In this document: positions 44,407 through 55,070 of the stretch, piece after piece | Layout: each line of letters opens with the position of its first letter | Numbering within the stretch: the stretch's first letter is position 1 | Source of the DNA: Gemmatimonadota bacterium | Lineage (GTDB): Bacteria > Gemmatimonadota > Gemmatimonadetes > Gemmatimonadales > GWC2-71-9 | DNA: 64,000 nt | Assembly: GCA_016713435.1 (NCBI GenBank) | Contig: JADJPD010000013.1 | Coordinates: 102,111-166,110 of the forward strand | Direction of reading: 5' to 3' | Notes under the pieces: generated by a model | Databases searched by the model: none | The model's input: the letters and a program-made list of their open reading frames with translations, nothing else | What the model was told of the DNA's origin: nothing | Program-made: the position numbers and the translations under genes

Positions 44407-45431
44407 TCATCGACCGGTTCGGGCGGCCGCTCCGGAGCCTGCGCATCTCGGTCACCGACCGCTGCAACATGCGCTGCCGCTACTGCATGCCGGAGGAGAA
44501 GTACACCTGGCTGCCGCGAGGCTCCATCCTGAGCTTCGAGGAGCTGGACCGGCTGGCGGGCATCTTCCTGGGGCTCGGGGTGGACAAGCTGCGGCTGACG
44601 GGCGGCGAGCCGCTGCTGCGCGCGGACCTGCCGGTCCTGGTGGCGCGGCTGGCGGCGCGGGCGGGGCTCCAGGACCTCGCGCTGACCACCAACGGAATCC
44701 TGCTGGCCCCGCAGGCCGAGGCGCTCCGGCGGGCCGGGCTCCGCCGGGTGACGATCAGCCTCGACACGTTGCGGCCCGAGCGGATGCTGGCCTTCGCGCG
44801 CTCCCCGGGCCACGCGGATGTGCTGGCGGGGATCCGCGCCGCGCGTGAGGCCGGCTTCACCGGCACCAAGCTCAACGCGGTGGTGATCCGCGGCTACAAC
44901 GACGACGAGCTGGTGGACCTCGTGGAGTTCGCGCGCCAGGAAGGCGCCGAGATGCGGTTCATCGAGTACATGGATGTGGGCGGCGCCAACCAGTGGACCG
45001 GGGGCGCGGTGGTGTCCCGGCGGGAGATGCTGGCGCGGCTCGCGGCGCACTACGGCGGCCCTGCAGAACCACTGGCCGACAACGCCGGCAGCTGGGCCCC
45101 CGCCGAGCGGTTCCGGCTTCCCGACGGGACGGTCGTGGGGATCATCGCCTCCACGACGGAACCGTTCTGCCGCACCTGCGACCGGGCGCGGCTCACGGCG
45201 GATGGGCACTTCCTGCTCTGCCTGTACGCCGACACCGGACTCGACCTGCGGCCGCCACTCCGCGACGGGGCGAGCGACGCGGAGATCGCCGCGCTGCTGC
45301 GTGCGGCCTGGCAGGCCCGCGAGGACCGCGGCGCCGAGCAGCGTGCCCATGCCCCCGACCGCGGGGCGCTTTACCAGCTTGCGACCCTGCGCGCCGACCC
45401 GCGCAAGGAAATGCACACGCGGGGCGGCTGA
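44403..45431 (+). CDS. moaA: GTP 3',8-cyclase MoaA
   Basis: A 342-residue radical SAM enzyme starting at GTG within the moaE stop. The N-terminal cluster is in DRCNMRCRYCMP (CxxxCxxC), the SAM-binding GGE is in LTGGEPLLR, and the second cluster is CRTCDRARLTADGHFLLC. It makes the first cyclic intermediate of molybdopterin from GTP. The C-terminal GG (TRGG) that MoaA needs for activation is present. No moaC is next to it. Confidence 0.96.
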   Translation: MIIDRFGRPLRSLRISVTDRCNMRCRYCMPEEKYTWLPRGSILSFEELDRLAGIFLGLGVDKLRLTGGEPLLRADLPVLVARLAARAGLQDLALTTNGILLAPQAEALRRAGLRRVTISLDTLRPERMLAFARSPGHADVLAGIRAAREAGFTGTKLNAVVIRGYNDDELVDLVEFARQEGAEMRFIEYMDVGGANQWTGGAVVSRREMLARLAAHYGGPAEPLADNAGSWAPAERFRLPDGTVVGIIASTTEPFCRTCDRARLTADGHFLLCLYADTGLDLRPPLRDGASDAEIAALLRAAWQAREDRGAEQRAHAPDRGALYQLATLRADPRKEMHTRGG

Positions 45432-45516
45432 CGGCCGAGGCCCAGCCCGTACCCGCTCACCTGGCCTCCCGGCGCGCCCGCGCCCCGGGGCATTCTCTCA
45501 ACCGGCTGCTGCACCC

Positions 45517-46197
45517 ATGGCCCTGCACATCGCCCTGATTGAGCCGCGGATTCCGCCCAACACCGGGAACATCGCGCGGCTGTGCGTGGCGACCGACTCG
45601 CCGCTCCACCTCATCGAACCCCTCGGGTTCAGCCTCGACGACGCGGCGGTGAAGCGCGCCGGGATCGATTACTGGGAGGAGGTGGACCTCTGGGTGCACC
45701 CCAACTGGTTCCGCTTCCGCGACGCCATCGCGCGGGAGCGCTGCCTCTACTTCTCGGCCAACGCGGAGCGTGACCTCGCCGAGGCGCCCTTCGCCGCGAA
45801 CAGCGTGCTGGTGTTCGGGAACGAGACCGACGGGCTCCCGGACAAGATCCTGGAGAAGCACCCCGAGCGCTGCTTCCGGATCCCGATGCCGGGCCAGGTG
45901 CGGAGCCTCAACCTCGCCAATGCCGTGAGCGTGGTGCTCTACGAGGGCCTGCGGCGGCTGGGACAGACCAACGCCGAGCCGCTGGTCTTCGCCGAGGCCG
46001 GCGGGGACATCGAGGTGGAGCCGGAGGACCTGCAGCCGGCCGACGTCGATGCGCGCAACCGGTCGCGGATGCCGGCGCCGCACGCCCCCCGCGGGCCGCG
46101 CGGCGGCGGCGGCGCCGGCGGCGAGGCGGGCGGGGGACGCGGGGCGGGCCGCCGCCCCTCGCGGGGACGCTCGCGCGGGCGTGGGGGACGACGCTAG
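45517..46197 (+). CDS. trmL: tRNA (cytidine(34)-2'-O)-methyltransferase TrmL with RGG-like tail
   Basis: The SPOUT domain (1-155) shows PRIPPNTGNIARLCVATDS, LIEPLGFSLDD, VLVFGNETDGLP and IPMPGQVRSLNLANAVSVV, the knot that binds S-adenosylmethionine. TrmL methylates the wobble position of tRNA-Leu. A further 70 residues are added, of which the last 40 are Arg/Gly-rich (GGGRGAGRRPSRGRSRGRGG), like RNA-binding RGG tails. Its tRNA-Leu(CAA) target is itself encoded in this window at 11801. Confidence 0.92.
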   Translation: MALHIALIEPRIPPNTGNIARLCVATDSPLHLIEPLGFSLDDAAVKRAGIDYWEEVDLWVHPNWFRFRDAIARERCLYFSANAERDLAEAPFAANSVLVFGNETDGLPDKILEKHPERCFRIPMPGQVRSLNLANAVSVVLYEGLRRLGQTNAEPLVFAEAGGDIEVEPEDLQPADVDARNRSRMPAPHAPRGPRGGGGAGGEAGGGRGAGRRPSRGRSRGRGGRR

Positions 46198-46235
46198 CTC
46201 AATTGCTCCATGCCGTTGCCCGCAGTACGTTTCGG

Positions 46236-46262
46236 CGCCCGCCGCAGCCAGTGCGGCGGGCG
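46236..46262 (+). terminator. 11-bp hairpin between trmL and mdh
   Basis: CGCCCGCCGCA (46236-46246) pairs with TGCGGCGGGCG (46252-46262) around a 5-base loop. Confidence 0.6.
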
Positions 46263-46301
46263 TGTTCGTGTCGCAGGCCAACCCGCACCAGGCTCCGTCA
46301 C

Positions 46302-47237
46302 ATGTTCAACAAGATCACCGTCGTCGGCGCCGGCAACGTGGGCGCCACCGCCGCCCAGCGTGTCGCCGAGAAGAACCTGGCCCGGACCGTCGTCATGGTG
46401 GACGTGGTCGAGGGCGTGCCCCAGGGCAAGGGGCTCGACCAGTGGCAGTCGGCGCCCATCGAGGGCTTCGACAGCCGGGTGGTGGGCACCAACGGCTATG
46501 ACGCGGCGGCGGGATCGGAGCTCTTCATCGTGACGGCCGGGATCGCGCGGAAGCCGGGGATGAGCCGCGACGACCTGGTGAAGACGAACGCCGGCATCGT
46601 GGGCTCGGTCGCCAGGGAAATCGCGCGCGTGGCGCCGCAGAGCATCATCATCGTGGTGTCCAACCCGCTGGACGTGATGTGCGCGGTGGCCATGAAGGCG
46701 AGCGGCTTCCCCCGGGAGCGGGTGATCGGCATGGCGGGGGTGCTGGACACCGCGCGGTACCGGGCCTTCCTGGCCGAGGCCATGAGCGTGTCGGTGGAGG
46801 ACATCCAGGCCATGGTGCTCGGCGGCCACGGGGACACCATGGTGCCGCTCGTGAGCTACACCACCGTGAGCGGCATCCCGGTGACGCAGCTCCTTCCCAA
46901 GGACCAGCTCGAGGCGATCGTCACCCGCACCCGGAACGGCGGGGCCGAGATCGTCAACTTCCTCAAGACCGGCTCGGCCTATTACGCGCCCAGCGCGGCC
47001 GCGGTCCAGATGGCCGAGGCCATCGTGCTCGACAAGAAGCGGATCCTCCCCTGCTCGGCCTGGCTCACGGGCGAGTATGGCCTGACGGACGTGTTCTGCG
47101 GCGTGCCGTGCAAGCTCGGGCGCCAGGGGCTGGAGCAGATCCTGGAGGTGACGCTCACGGCGGCGGAGCGCGCCGAGCTGCACAAGAGCGCCCAGTCGGT
47201 GAGCGACACCATGAAGGTGCTGGAGGGCAACGGATGA
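46302..47237 (+). CDS. mdh: Malate dehydrogenase
   Basis: A 311-residue NAD-dependent dehydrogenase of the LDH-like MDH group. GAGNVGATAAQRVAEKN binds NAD, with Asp in MVDVVEGVPQG favouring NAD. AGIARKPGMSRDDLV holds the arginine of the active loop (Arg-Lys-Pro-Gly marks MDH rather than LDH), and GGHGDTMVPL carries the catalytic His. It oxidises malate to oxaloacetate. The stop overlaps the sdhC start. Confidence 0.95.
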   Translation: MFNKITVVGAGNVGATAAQRVAEKNLARTVVMVDVVEGVPQGKGLDQWQSAPIEGFDSRVVGTNGYDAAAGSELFIVTAGIARKPGMSRDDLVKTNAGIVGSVAREIARVAPQSIIIVVSNPLDVMCAVAMKASGFPRERVIGMAGVLDTARYRAFLAEAMSVSVEDIQAMVLGGHGDTMVPLVSYTTVSGIPVTQLLPKDQLEAIVTRTRNGGAEIVNFLKTGSAYYAPSAAAVQMAEAIVLDKKRILPCSAWLTGEYGLTDVFCGVPCKLGRQGLEQILEVTLTAAERAELHKSAQSVSDTMKVLEGNG

Positions 47238-47893
47238 CGCGGTTCGGCGTCTATTTCCGCTCCACCGTCGGGCGGAAGGCCGTCGCGGCGGTGACGGGCG
47301 TGGTCATGGTGCTGTTCATCATCCAGCACGCGCTCGGGAACCTGCTCATCTACCAGAGCGCGGCGAACCTGAACCGCTACGCCGCGTTCCTCAAGGACAA
47401 GCCGGGCATCGTCTGGCCCGTGCGCATCATCCTGCTGGCCGCGGTGGGGCTGCACGTCTGGGCGGTGCTCTCGCTCGCGGCGCAGAACCGCGCCGCGCGG
47501 CCGGTGGGGTACGCCAAGCGCACGCCCCAGGCCTCGACCCTCGCCAGCCGGAACATCCTGGTGACGGGGCTCCTGCTGCTCGCGTTCATCGTGTTCCACG
47601 TCCTGCACTTCACCACCGGCACCATCCTGCCGTCCACCCACATGCCGATGGACGTGTACGGCAACGTGGTGCGGGGCTTCCGGATCTGGTGGGTGTCCCT
47701 GTTCTACTTCGTGGCCATGGTGGGGCTGGGCATGCACCTGTACCACGGCCTGTGGGGCAGCCCGCGGACGCTCGGGGTGGAGAACCCCTACGCGCCGGCG
47801 CACAAGCCCATCCCGCAGATCATCGCGATCGTGGTGTGGGCCCTGTTCACGTCGATCCCGGTGGCCGTGGTCATCGGCTACCTGCACCTCTAG
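47234..47893 (+). CDS. sdhC: Succinate dehydrogenase cytochrome b558 subunit
   Basis: The 219-residue protein has five TM segments (such as AAVTGVVMVLFIIQHALGNL and NILVTGLLLLAFIVFHVLHF) with histidines positioned to hold two hemes (QHALGN, GLHVWAV, FHVLHF, MHLYHGLWG). This is the single-subunit, di-heme type B anchor seen with SdhAB in Bacteroidetes-like groups and Gemmatimonadota. It passes electrons to the quinone pool. Confidence 0.93.
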   Translation: MTRFGVYFRSTVGRKAVAAVTGVVMVLFIIQHALGNLLIYQSAANLNRYAAFLKDKPGIVWPVRIILLAAVGLHVWAVLSLAAQNRAARPVGYAKRTPQASTLASRNILVTGLLLLAFIVFHVLHFTTGTILPSTHMPMDVYGNVVRGFRIWWVSLFYFVAMVGLGMHLYHGLWGSPRTLGVENPYAPAHKPIPQIIAIVVWALFTSIPVAVVIGYLHL

Positions 47894-47901
47894 GGGACGC
47901 C

Positions 47902-49811
<1,910 letters not shown>

Positions 49812-49815
<4 letters not shown>

Positions 49816-50585
49816 ACCTGACGCTCTACGTCTGGCGGCAGCCTGCCGGCAGCCCCAGCGGCCAGCTGGTCAAGTACGATGCGCCGGACATCAGCCCGGA
49901 CATGTCGTTCCTGGAGATGCTGGACGTCACCAACGAGCGGCTGATCGCCCGGGGGGAGCAGCCGATCGCCTTCGACCACGACTGCCGCGAGGGGATCTGC
50001 GGCTCGTGCGGCATGATGATCAACGGGGTGGCCCACGGCCCCATGAAGGGCACCGCCACCTGCCAGCTCCACATGCGGAGCTTCAAGGACGGCGACACGA
50101 TCTACATCGAGCCGTGGCGGGCCCGCGCGTTCCCGGTGATCAAGGACCTGGTGGTCGATCGCGGCGCCCTGGACCGCATCGTCGCGGCCGGCGGGTACAT
50201 CTCGGTGTCCACCGGCAGCGCGCCCGACGGCAACGCCATCCCGGTGCCCAAGACCGACGCCGACGCGGCGATGGACGCGGCGGCCTGCATCGGCTGCGGC
50301 GCCTGCGTGGCCGCGTGCCCCAACGCCTCCGCCATGCTCTTCACCTCGGCCAAGGTGGGGCACCTCAAGATGCTGCCCCAGGGCCAGCCGGAGCGCGGGC
50401 GCCGGGTGCTCGCCATGGAGGCGCAGATGGAGGCCGAGGGATTCGGCGGCTGCACCTGGCACGGCGAATGTGAGGAGGCGTGCCCCAAGGAGATCTCCAT
50501 CGACTGGATCGTGGAGCTCTATCGCGACTACATCTGGGCCACGGTGGTCCGCCGGGAGGAACGCGCTGCGGAGGCGGCCATCTGA
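49812..50585 (+). CDS. sdhB: Succinate dehydrogenase iron-sulfur subunit
   Basis: The 257-residue protein starts at GTG within the sdhA stop. The 2Fe-2S site is CREGICGSCGMMI with a later Cys in TATC; the 4Fe-4S site is CIGCGACVAACPN; the 3Fe-4S cysteines lie in CTWHGECEEACPKE. It carries electrons from FAD to heme. A terminator follows, ending the sdh group. Confidence 0.96.
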
Positions 50586-50608
50586 GCTGAGTCCCTGTGC
50601 GGCACCCG

Positions 50609-50642
50609 CGCGGCCCGGGCGTCCCCAGCACGCCGGGCCGCG
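50609..50642 (+). terminator. Hairpin terminator after sdhB
   Basis: The arms 50609-50622 and 50630-50642 pair over 13 bp with one bulged G, and TCCCGTTT follows. Confidence 0.65.
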
Positions 50643-50670
50643 TCCCGTTTCACCCCCAGCCCATCCCTGC

Positions 50671-51912
50671 GTGATCCTGGCCCCTGGAAGCCGGCTGCTG
50701 CCGTTCCTGCTCGCCCTCGCCGGTCCCCTCGCGGGGCAGGCGGGCGTGACGGTGCACGCGGGGGCGCAGGCCATTGGCGCGGTGATCCACGCCGATCCCG
50801 TCCCCGGCGGCGGCGGCCTGACGGAGGCCAAGGTCTCGCAGCCCATGCTCATGGTGGACGCCGGCGCCCTCGGCGGCCGCCTGGCCTTCCGTGGCACCCT
50901 CAACCTCGAGGGGCAGACCATGCGCCACGGCGAGCTGCTGCCGGGCGGCTGGGGCGAGGGCTACAACGACCGGCGCCATCCCCACACCTACGCGCACGAG
51001 CTGATGCTCACCGGCACCGACCTGCTGGGCCGGCTCGACGGCGGGGCCCGGGTGATGGTCGGGGTGGGGAAGGGCTTCGTCCCCTTCGGTTCCGACGACC
51101 CGATGACGCGGCCGGTGTTCCGGTATCCCGTGAACCATCATCTGGCGCAGCTGCTCGAGCGCGCGGTGGTCATGGCCGGCGTGCGCGCCGGCCCGGTGGC
51201 GCTGGAGGGCGCCGTGTTCAACGGGGACGAGCCGGAGCATCCCGGGCAGTGGCCCCGGCTGGCGCGCGTCGGCGACTCGTGGGCGGCCCGCCTGACGGTG
51301 CTGCCGGCGGCGGGCGTGGAGCTGGCGGTGTCGCGCGCGAGCGTCAAGTCGCCCGAGCACCGGCCGGGGGCGGGCTCCACCGCCTGGAAGTGGCACCTCT
51401 CGGCGCGGGCGGAGCGCCCGGTGCTGGGCGGCGCGGGCTACGCGATGGTGGAGTGGGCGCGCACCGAGGAGGCCTGGGGGTTCTTCGTGTTCCGGAGCCT
51501 GCTCGGCGAGGCGGCCTGGCGCCGCGGGCCGCACCAGCCCTACTACCGCTTCGAGCGCACCGACCGGCCGGAAGACATGCGCACCCTGAACCTCTTCCGC
51601 TCGGTGCGCCCGCACCTCGAGAACTCGATCCTCGGCACCACCCGCTTCACGCTCCACACGCTGGGCTACGCCTACGAGCGGCGCCTGGGCGGCGGGTCGC
51701 TGGCGGTGAGCCCGTTCGTGGAGGCCACGGTGGGCACCGCCCGCGCCATCGACGGGGGCGTGCTGACGCCGGGGATCCTCTACGGCGGCACCTCCATTCG
51801 CGCCGTGGCGGGCGGGCTCCGCGTGGCCTTCGGGATGCGCGGGCACCGGATGGGCCGCTACGGCGCGCTCCTGGCGCCCGCCGCGGCGTCGCACGATCAC
51901 CATCCGATGTAA
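50671..51912 (+). CDS. Outer-membrane beta-barrel protein of unknown function
   Basis: I use the GTG at 50671, which begins a signal peptide (LLPFLLALAGPLAGQAG). The 413-residue protein is rich in beta strands (LMLTGTDLLGRLDGGARVM, SLAVSPFVEATVG), with MRHGELLPGGWGEGYNDRRHPHTYAHEL suggesting metal-like or ligand-binding loops, and ends with a His-rich SHDHHPM. No known family is recognised. The next gene starts 19 bp later, so the two are likely one unit. Confidence 0.65.
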   Translation: MILAPGSRLLPFLLALAGPLAGQAGVTVHAGAQAIGAVIHADPVPGGGGLTEAKVSQPMLMVDAGALGGRLAFRGTLNLEGQTMRHGELLPGGWGEGYNDRRHPHTYAHELMLTGTDLLGRLDGGARVMVGVGKGFVPFGSDDPMTRPVFRYPVNHHLAQLLERAVVMAGVRAGPVALEGAVFNGDEPEHPGQWPRLARVGDSWAARLTVLPAAGVELAVSRASVKSPEHRPGAGSTAWKWHLSARAERPVLGGAGYAMVEWARTEEAWGFFVFRSLLGEAAWRRGPHQPYYRFERTDRPEDMRTLNLFRSVRPHLENSILGTTRFTLHTLGYAYERRLGGGSLAVSPFVEATVGTARAIDGGVLTPGILYGGTSIRAVAGGLRVAFGMRGHRMGRYGALLAPAAASHDHHPM

Positions 51913-51931
51913 CGTCCAAAGGAAAGCGCCC

Positions 51932-53692
51932 ATGAGCCGAGTCTCCTTCCGCCTGCTGGCCCTGGCCGCCACCCTCTCCGCCTGCGGAGGAGACGCGGGC
52001 GGGGACCCGTCCGATGCGGGCACGCTCGCGATCGAGGCGGGGGATGGCCAGAGCCAGCTGGTGGGCACCGCACTGGTGCCCTTCCAGGTGAAGGTCACCG
52101 ACGTCAATGGTGCCCCCAAGGCGGGCGTGACTGTCGCCTGGGCGGTGCAACTGGGCGGGGGCAGTGTCACGCCCAGCAGCAGCGTCACCGACGCGACCGG
52201 CATCGCGGAAGCGGTCGCCACACTTGGACTGTCGAGCGGCGCGCAGCACGTCCGGGCCAGTGCCCCGGGGTATGCCGGGTCGCCGGTCACCTTCGTCAGC
52301 GCCGGCCTGCCGGACGCGCCGGCCACGCTGGAGCTGGGAGGTGGTGATGGACAGACCGGAGGGTTCGGGGCCGGCCTGCCCCAGCCGCTCAAGGTCCGGG
52401 TGCTGGACCAGTACGCGAATGGCGTCCCGGCGGTCACCGTGGACTGGGCCATCGCCGCCGGGGGTGGCGCGCTCGCCGCGGCCACGAGCGTGACCTCGGC
52501 GACCGGCGAGGCCACCATGAACCTCACGCTGCCAAATGCCCCGGGCAGCGTGACCATCGAGGCCACCGTCGCCGCCCTCGCCGGGCAGAAGGTGAGCTTC
52601 ACGGCCACGGCGGCCGGCAGCTTCGCCGTGCGTGCCGGAGGCAACAACGTCCCGGAGCGCTATGGCTCCGACCTCTGGGTGGCCAACGGCTACGCCTACA
52701 CCGGCACCTGGGGATTCCGCGGCCAGCCGGGGAACGCGGTGAAGATCTGGGCCCTCTCGCCGAGCGGGGCGCCGAGCCTCGTCAACACGCTGACCGTGGC
52801 GAATGTGGGCACCATCAGCGACATCGAGGTGTCGCCCGACGGGGCGTGGCTGGTGTTCACCACCGAGGGCGGCGGCGGGGCCGGGATCTACGTCTACAGC
52901 CTGGCCAACAAGGCCAACCCGACCTTCCTGGCAAGCAGCCCCAACTCGCTTCACACCGGCGCGCTGGCCACCATCGGCGGCAAGCTGTACGCCTTCGCGG
53001 CGAAGAACCCGTCGAACCCGGCGCTGGTGATCTACGACCTTTCCGCCGCCGCCTCGGGGACGATCACGCCCGTGGGCACCTATGCCATCCCGCCCTACTA
53101 CGGCATCCACGACACCTTCGTGCGGGACGGGCTGGCCTTCGTCTTTGCGTGGGATGAGGGCGTGTTCGTGCTCGACGTCGGCGACGGGCGAGCCGGTGGG
53201 TCGCCTGCCAATCCGGTGCTCGTCAAGCAGCTCGGCACGCCGCAGGCGGGCGGCGGGGGCACCCCCCGCTTCGGCGGCCAGACCCACAACGGCTGGTGGT
53301 ACCACAGCCCCACCGGCGAGAAGAAGTACCTCTTCCTGGGCGAGGAAGGCCCCGGCATCGTGGGTTCCGCCAGCTCGGGCGACATCCACGTGGTGGACAT
53401 CTCCGACCTCAACAACGCCACCGAGGTGGCCACCTACCACCTGAACGGCGCCGGGGCCCACAACTTCTGGGTGGACGAGCAACGCCAGATCCTCTACGCC
53501 GCGTACTACAACGGCGGCGTGGTGGCGCTCGACATCTCCGGCACCCTCAGCGGGAACCTGGCCGGCCGGGAGCTGGGCCGGCTGCAACCGGGCGGGGCAG
53601 GGAATACCTACGTCTGGGGCGTGATGCTGTACAACGGCTCGCTCTATGTGAGCGACATGATCTCCGGGTTCTGGCAGCTGGAGACCCCCTGA
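51932..53692 (+). CDS. Lipoprotein with two Ig-like domains and LVIVD-type beta-propeller
   Basis: A signal peptide with lipobox LSAC (Cys18) is followed by two bacterial Ig-like domains (residues 35-125: LVPFQVKVTDVNGAPKAGVT; and 130-225: PLKVRVLDQYANGVPAVTVD). Residues 230-586 form repeats of the LVIVD type (DIEVSPDGAWLVFTTEGG, HVVDISDLNNATEVATYHL, GVVALDISG), predicted to be a beta-propeller. It should sit on the cell surface or in the periplasm and act by binding. Neighbouring barrel gene suggests an outer-membrane pair. Confidence 0.75.
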   Translation: MSRVSFRLLALAATLSACGGDAGGDPSDAGTLAIEAGDGQSQLVGTALVPFQVKVTDVNGAPKAGVTVAWAVQLGGGSVTPSSSVTDATGIAEAVATLGLSSGAQHVRASAPGYAGSPVTFVSAGLPDAPATLELGGGDGQTGGFGAGLPQPLKVRVLDQYANGVPAVTVDWAIAAGGGALAAATSVTSATGEATMNLTLPNAPGSVTIEATVAALAGQKVSFTATAAGSFAVRAGGNNVPERYGSDLWVANGYAYTGTWGFRGQPGNAVKIWALSPSGAPSLVNTLTVANVGTISDIEVSPDGAWLVFTTEGGGGAGIYVYSLANKANPTFLASSPNSLHTGALATIGGKLYAFAAKNPSNPALVIYDLSAAASGTITPVGTYAIPPYYGIHDTFVRDGLAFVFAWDEGVFVLDVGDGRAGGSPANPVLVKQLGTPQAGGGGTPRFGGQTHNGWWYHSPTGEKKYLFLGEEGPGIVGSASSGDIHVVDISDLNNATEVATYHLNGAGAHNFWVDEQRQILYAAYYNGGVVALDISGTLSGNLAGRELGRLQPGGAGNTYVWGVMLYNGSLYVSDMISGFWQLETP

Positions 53693-53793
53693 CGCGGCCT
53701 GCCGTGCCCCTGACGGTACCGGCCGCCGCCTGACTGACGGCCGCGTGACGCGCCCGGCTTATATCCCGACCGGCACTGGCTGGAGGACCGGGG

Positions 53794-54144
53794 ATGAGCC
53801 GCTGGGGGGACATCCTGAAGGCGCGGGCAGAGCGGGACGGGGGCATGGGCCCCTGGGGCGAGTGGCAGGGGGTGCCCGGCACGGCCGCGGTGCAGGTCCG
53901 GGTGCGCCGCTCGCACCCGTCGCCGCAGGGGGTGAGCTACCGCTGGGGCTACCAGTTCCGCTCGGTGCTACCCCGGCCGCTCAGCTTCGAATTCCGCCTG
54001 GGCATGGTCCGGGACGGTCCGTTCGACCAGGTGGTGCGGGGGCTCGAGCCGGGCCGGGTGGTGAGCGGCACCGTCGTCCTTCCCACCGCCGGTCCGATCT
54101 GGGTGGACGCCCGCCTGCTCCCTGACCGGCCCGTCTCTCGCTAG
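53794..54144 (+). CDS. Small protein of unknown function
   Basis: The 116-residue frame starts at ATG after GAGGACCGGGG, with no signal peptide or TM segment. Residues 30-115 alternate basic and hydrophobic residues in a beta-like pattern (AAVQVRVRRSHPSPQGVSY, WGYQFRSVLPRPLSFEFRL). A TTATAT -10-like word lies about 35 bp upstream. I do not recognise a family. Codon use looks like that of its neighbours, so it is probably real. Confidence 0.55.
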   Translation: MSRWGDILKARAERDGGMGPWGEWQGVPGTAAVQVRVRRSHPSPQGVSYRWGYQFRSVLPRPLSFEFRLGMVRDGPFDQVVRGLEPGRVVSGTVVLPTAGPIWVDARLLPDRPVSR

Positions 54145-54205
54145 GCGTCGCCGCCGGTCCGCCCTGGGATGAGACATTCCCGCCCGGGGTGACGTATTTT
54201 CCAGC

Positions 54206-55063
54206 ATGACCAGTCCCGCCATCCGCCTCACGGACGCCCCCGAGCCCTCCATCCCGGCCCTCGAGTTGATGGTCGGCGAGGAGCGCTGGCCGCTGACCGC
54301 CCGCCCGCTGGCGATCGGGCGGGGGATGGAGGCGGACCTCCTGCTCACCGACGTCGAGGTGTCGCGGCTGCACGCCTGGGTGGTGCCGGCTGCGGCGGGG
54401 CCCCTCCTGGTGGACCAGAGCCGGCACGGCACCTGGGTCAACGGGCACCGCGTCACCGACCCAATAATCCTGGCCGATGGCGACGAGGTGCGGATCGGCG
54501 CGACGGCCCTGCGGGTACGCCGCGCCAGCCCCAACCGGCGGTCGCACTCCCTCCGGGCCATGGGGCGCCTGCGGCGCTGGCTCCGCCGCTACGGGCCGCC
54601 CGAGGCGGTGGCCACCGTCACCGCCGTCGGCGCCACGCTGGCCGTCCGGGAGGCGACGGGCAGCCTGGTGGCCGGCGCCTATGCCGGCTCCCTCGCCGAG
54701 GGGGTGGTGTTCTACGGGATCATGTTCCTGCGGGAGAGCCTGCAGGCGGCCCACGCGGCGGGACGGCGGGGGCAGGGCTTCGGGCAGCGGGACCTGCTGC
54801 CGGTGGCGCGCGGCCTGATGGTGGAGTTCGGGTTTGCGGAGCTGCTCGATGCGCTCTTCGTGCGCCCGCTCTGTCTGGGCCTCGGGGTGCGCTACGTGGG
54901 CGGCAGCCTGGGAGCCCTCCTCGGCAAGCTCGCCTCGGACCTCGCCTTCTACGGGCCGGTCTTCGTCATCTACGAGTGGCGCCTGAAACGCAGCGAGCGG
55001 CCGGCGGCAGCCGACCCGCGCCGCCGCACGACCGCCCGCACCCGCATCCTCGACCCGGACTGA
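54206..55063 (+). CDS. FHA-domain protein fused to a four-helix membrane domain
   Basis: Residues 20-105 are an FHA domain: AIGRGMEADLLLTDVEVSRL with the Ser-Arg-Leu-His core, then QSRHGTWVNGHRV. FHA domains bind phosphothreonine peptides. A basic linker (RRSHSLRAMGRLRRWLRRY) leads to about four hydrophobic segments (AVATVTAVGATLAVREATG, AYAGSLAEGVVFYGIMFL, LGKLASDLAFYGPVFVIYEW). I do not recognise this membrane domain. The protein could recruit phosphorylated partners to the membrane. No Ser/Thr kinase gene is in the window. Confidence 0.7.
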   Translation: MTSPAIRLTDAPEPSIPALELMVGEERWPLTARPLAIGRGMEADLLLTDVEVSRLHAWVVPAAAGPLLVDQSRHGTWVNGHRVTDPIILADGDEVRIGATALRVRRASPNRRSHSLRAMGRLRRWLRRYGPPEAVATVTAVGATLAVREATGSLVAGAYAGSLAEGVVFYGIMFLRESLQAAHAAGRRGQGFGQRDLLPVARGLMVEFGFAELLDALFVRPLCLGLGVRYVGGSLGALLGKLASDLAFYGPVFVIYEWRLKRSERPAAADPRRRTTARTRILDPD

Positions 55064-55070
55064 GTCGGGC

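Noticed and set aside
50650..52647. A 665-codon minus-strand frame opposite the barrel and LVIVD genes
   Set aside because: Low-complexity product with no signal peptide or domain; the plus strand carries coherent exported proteins.
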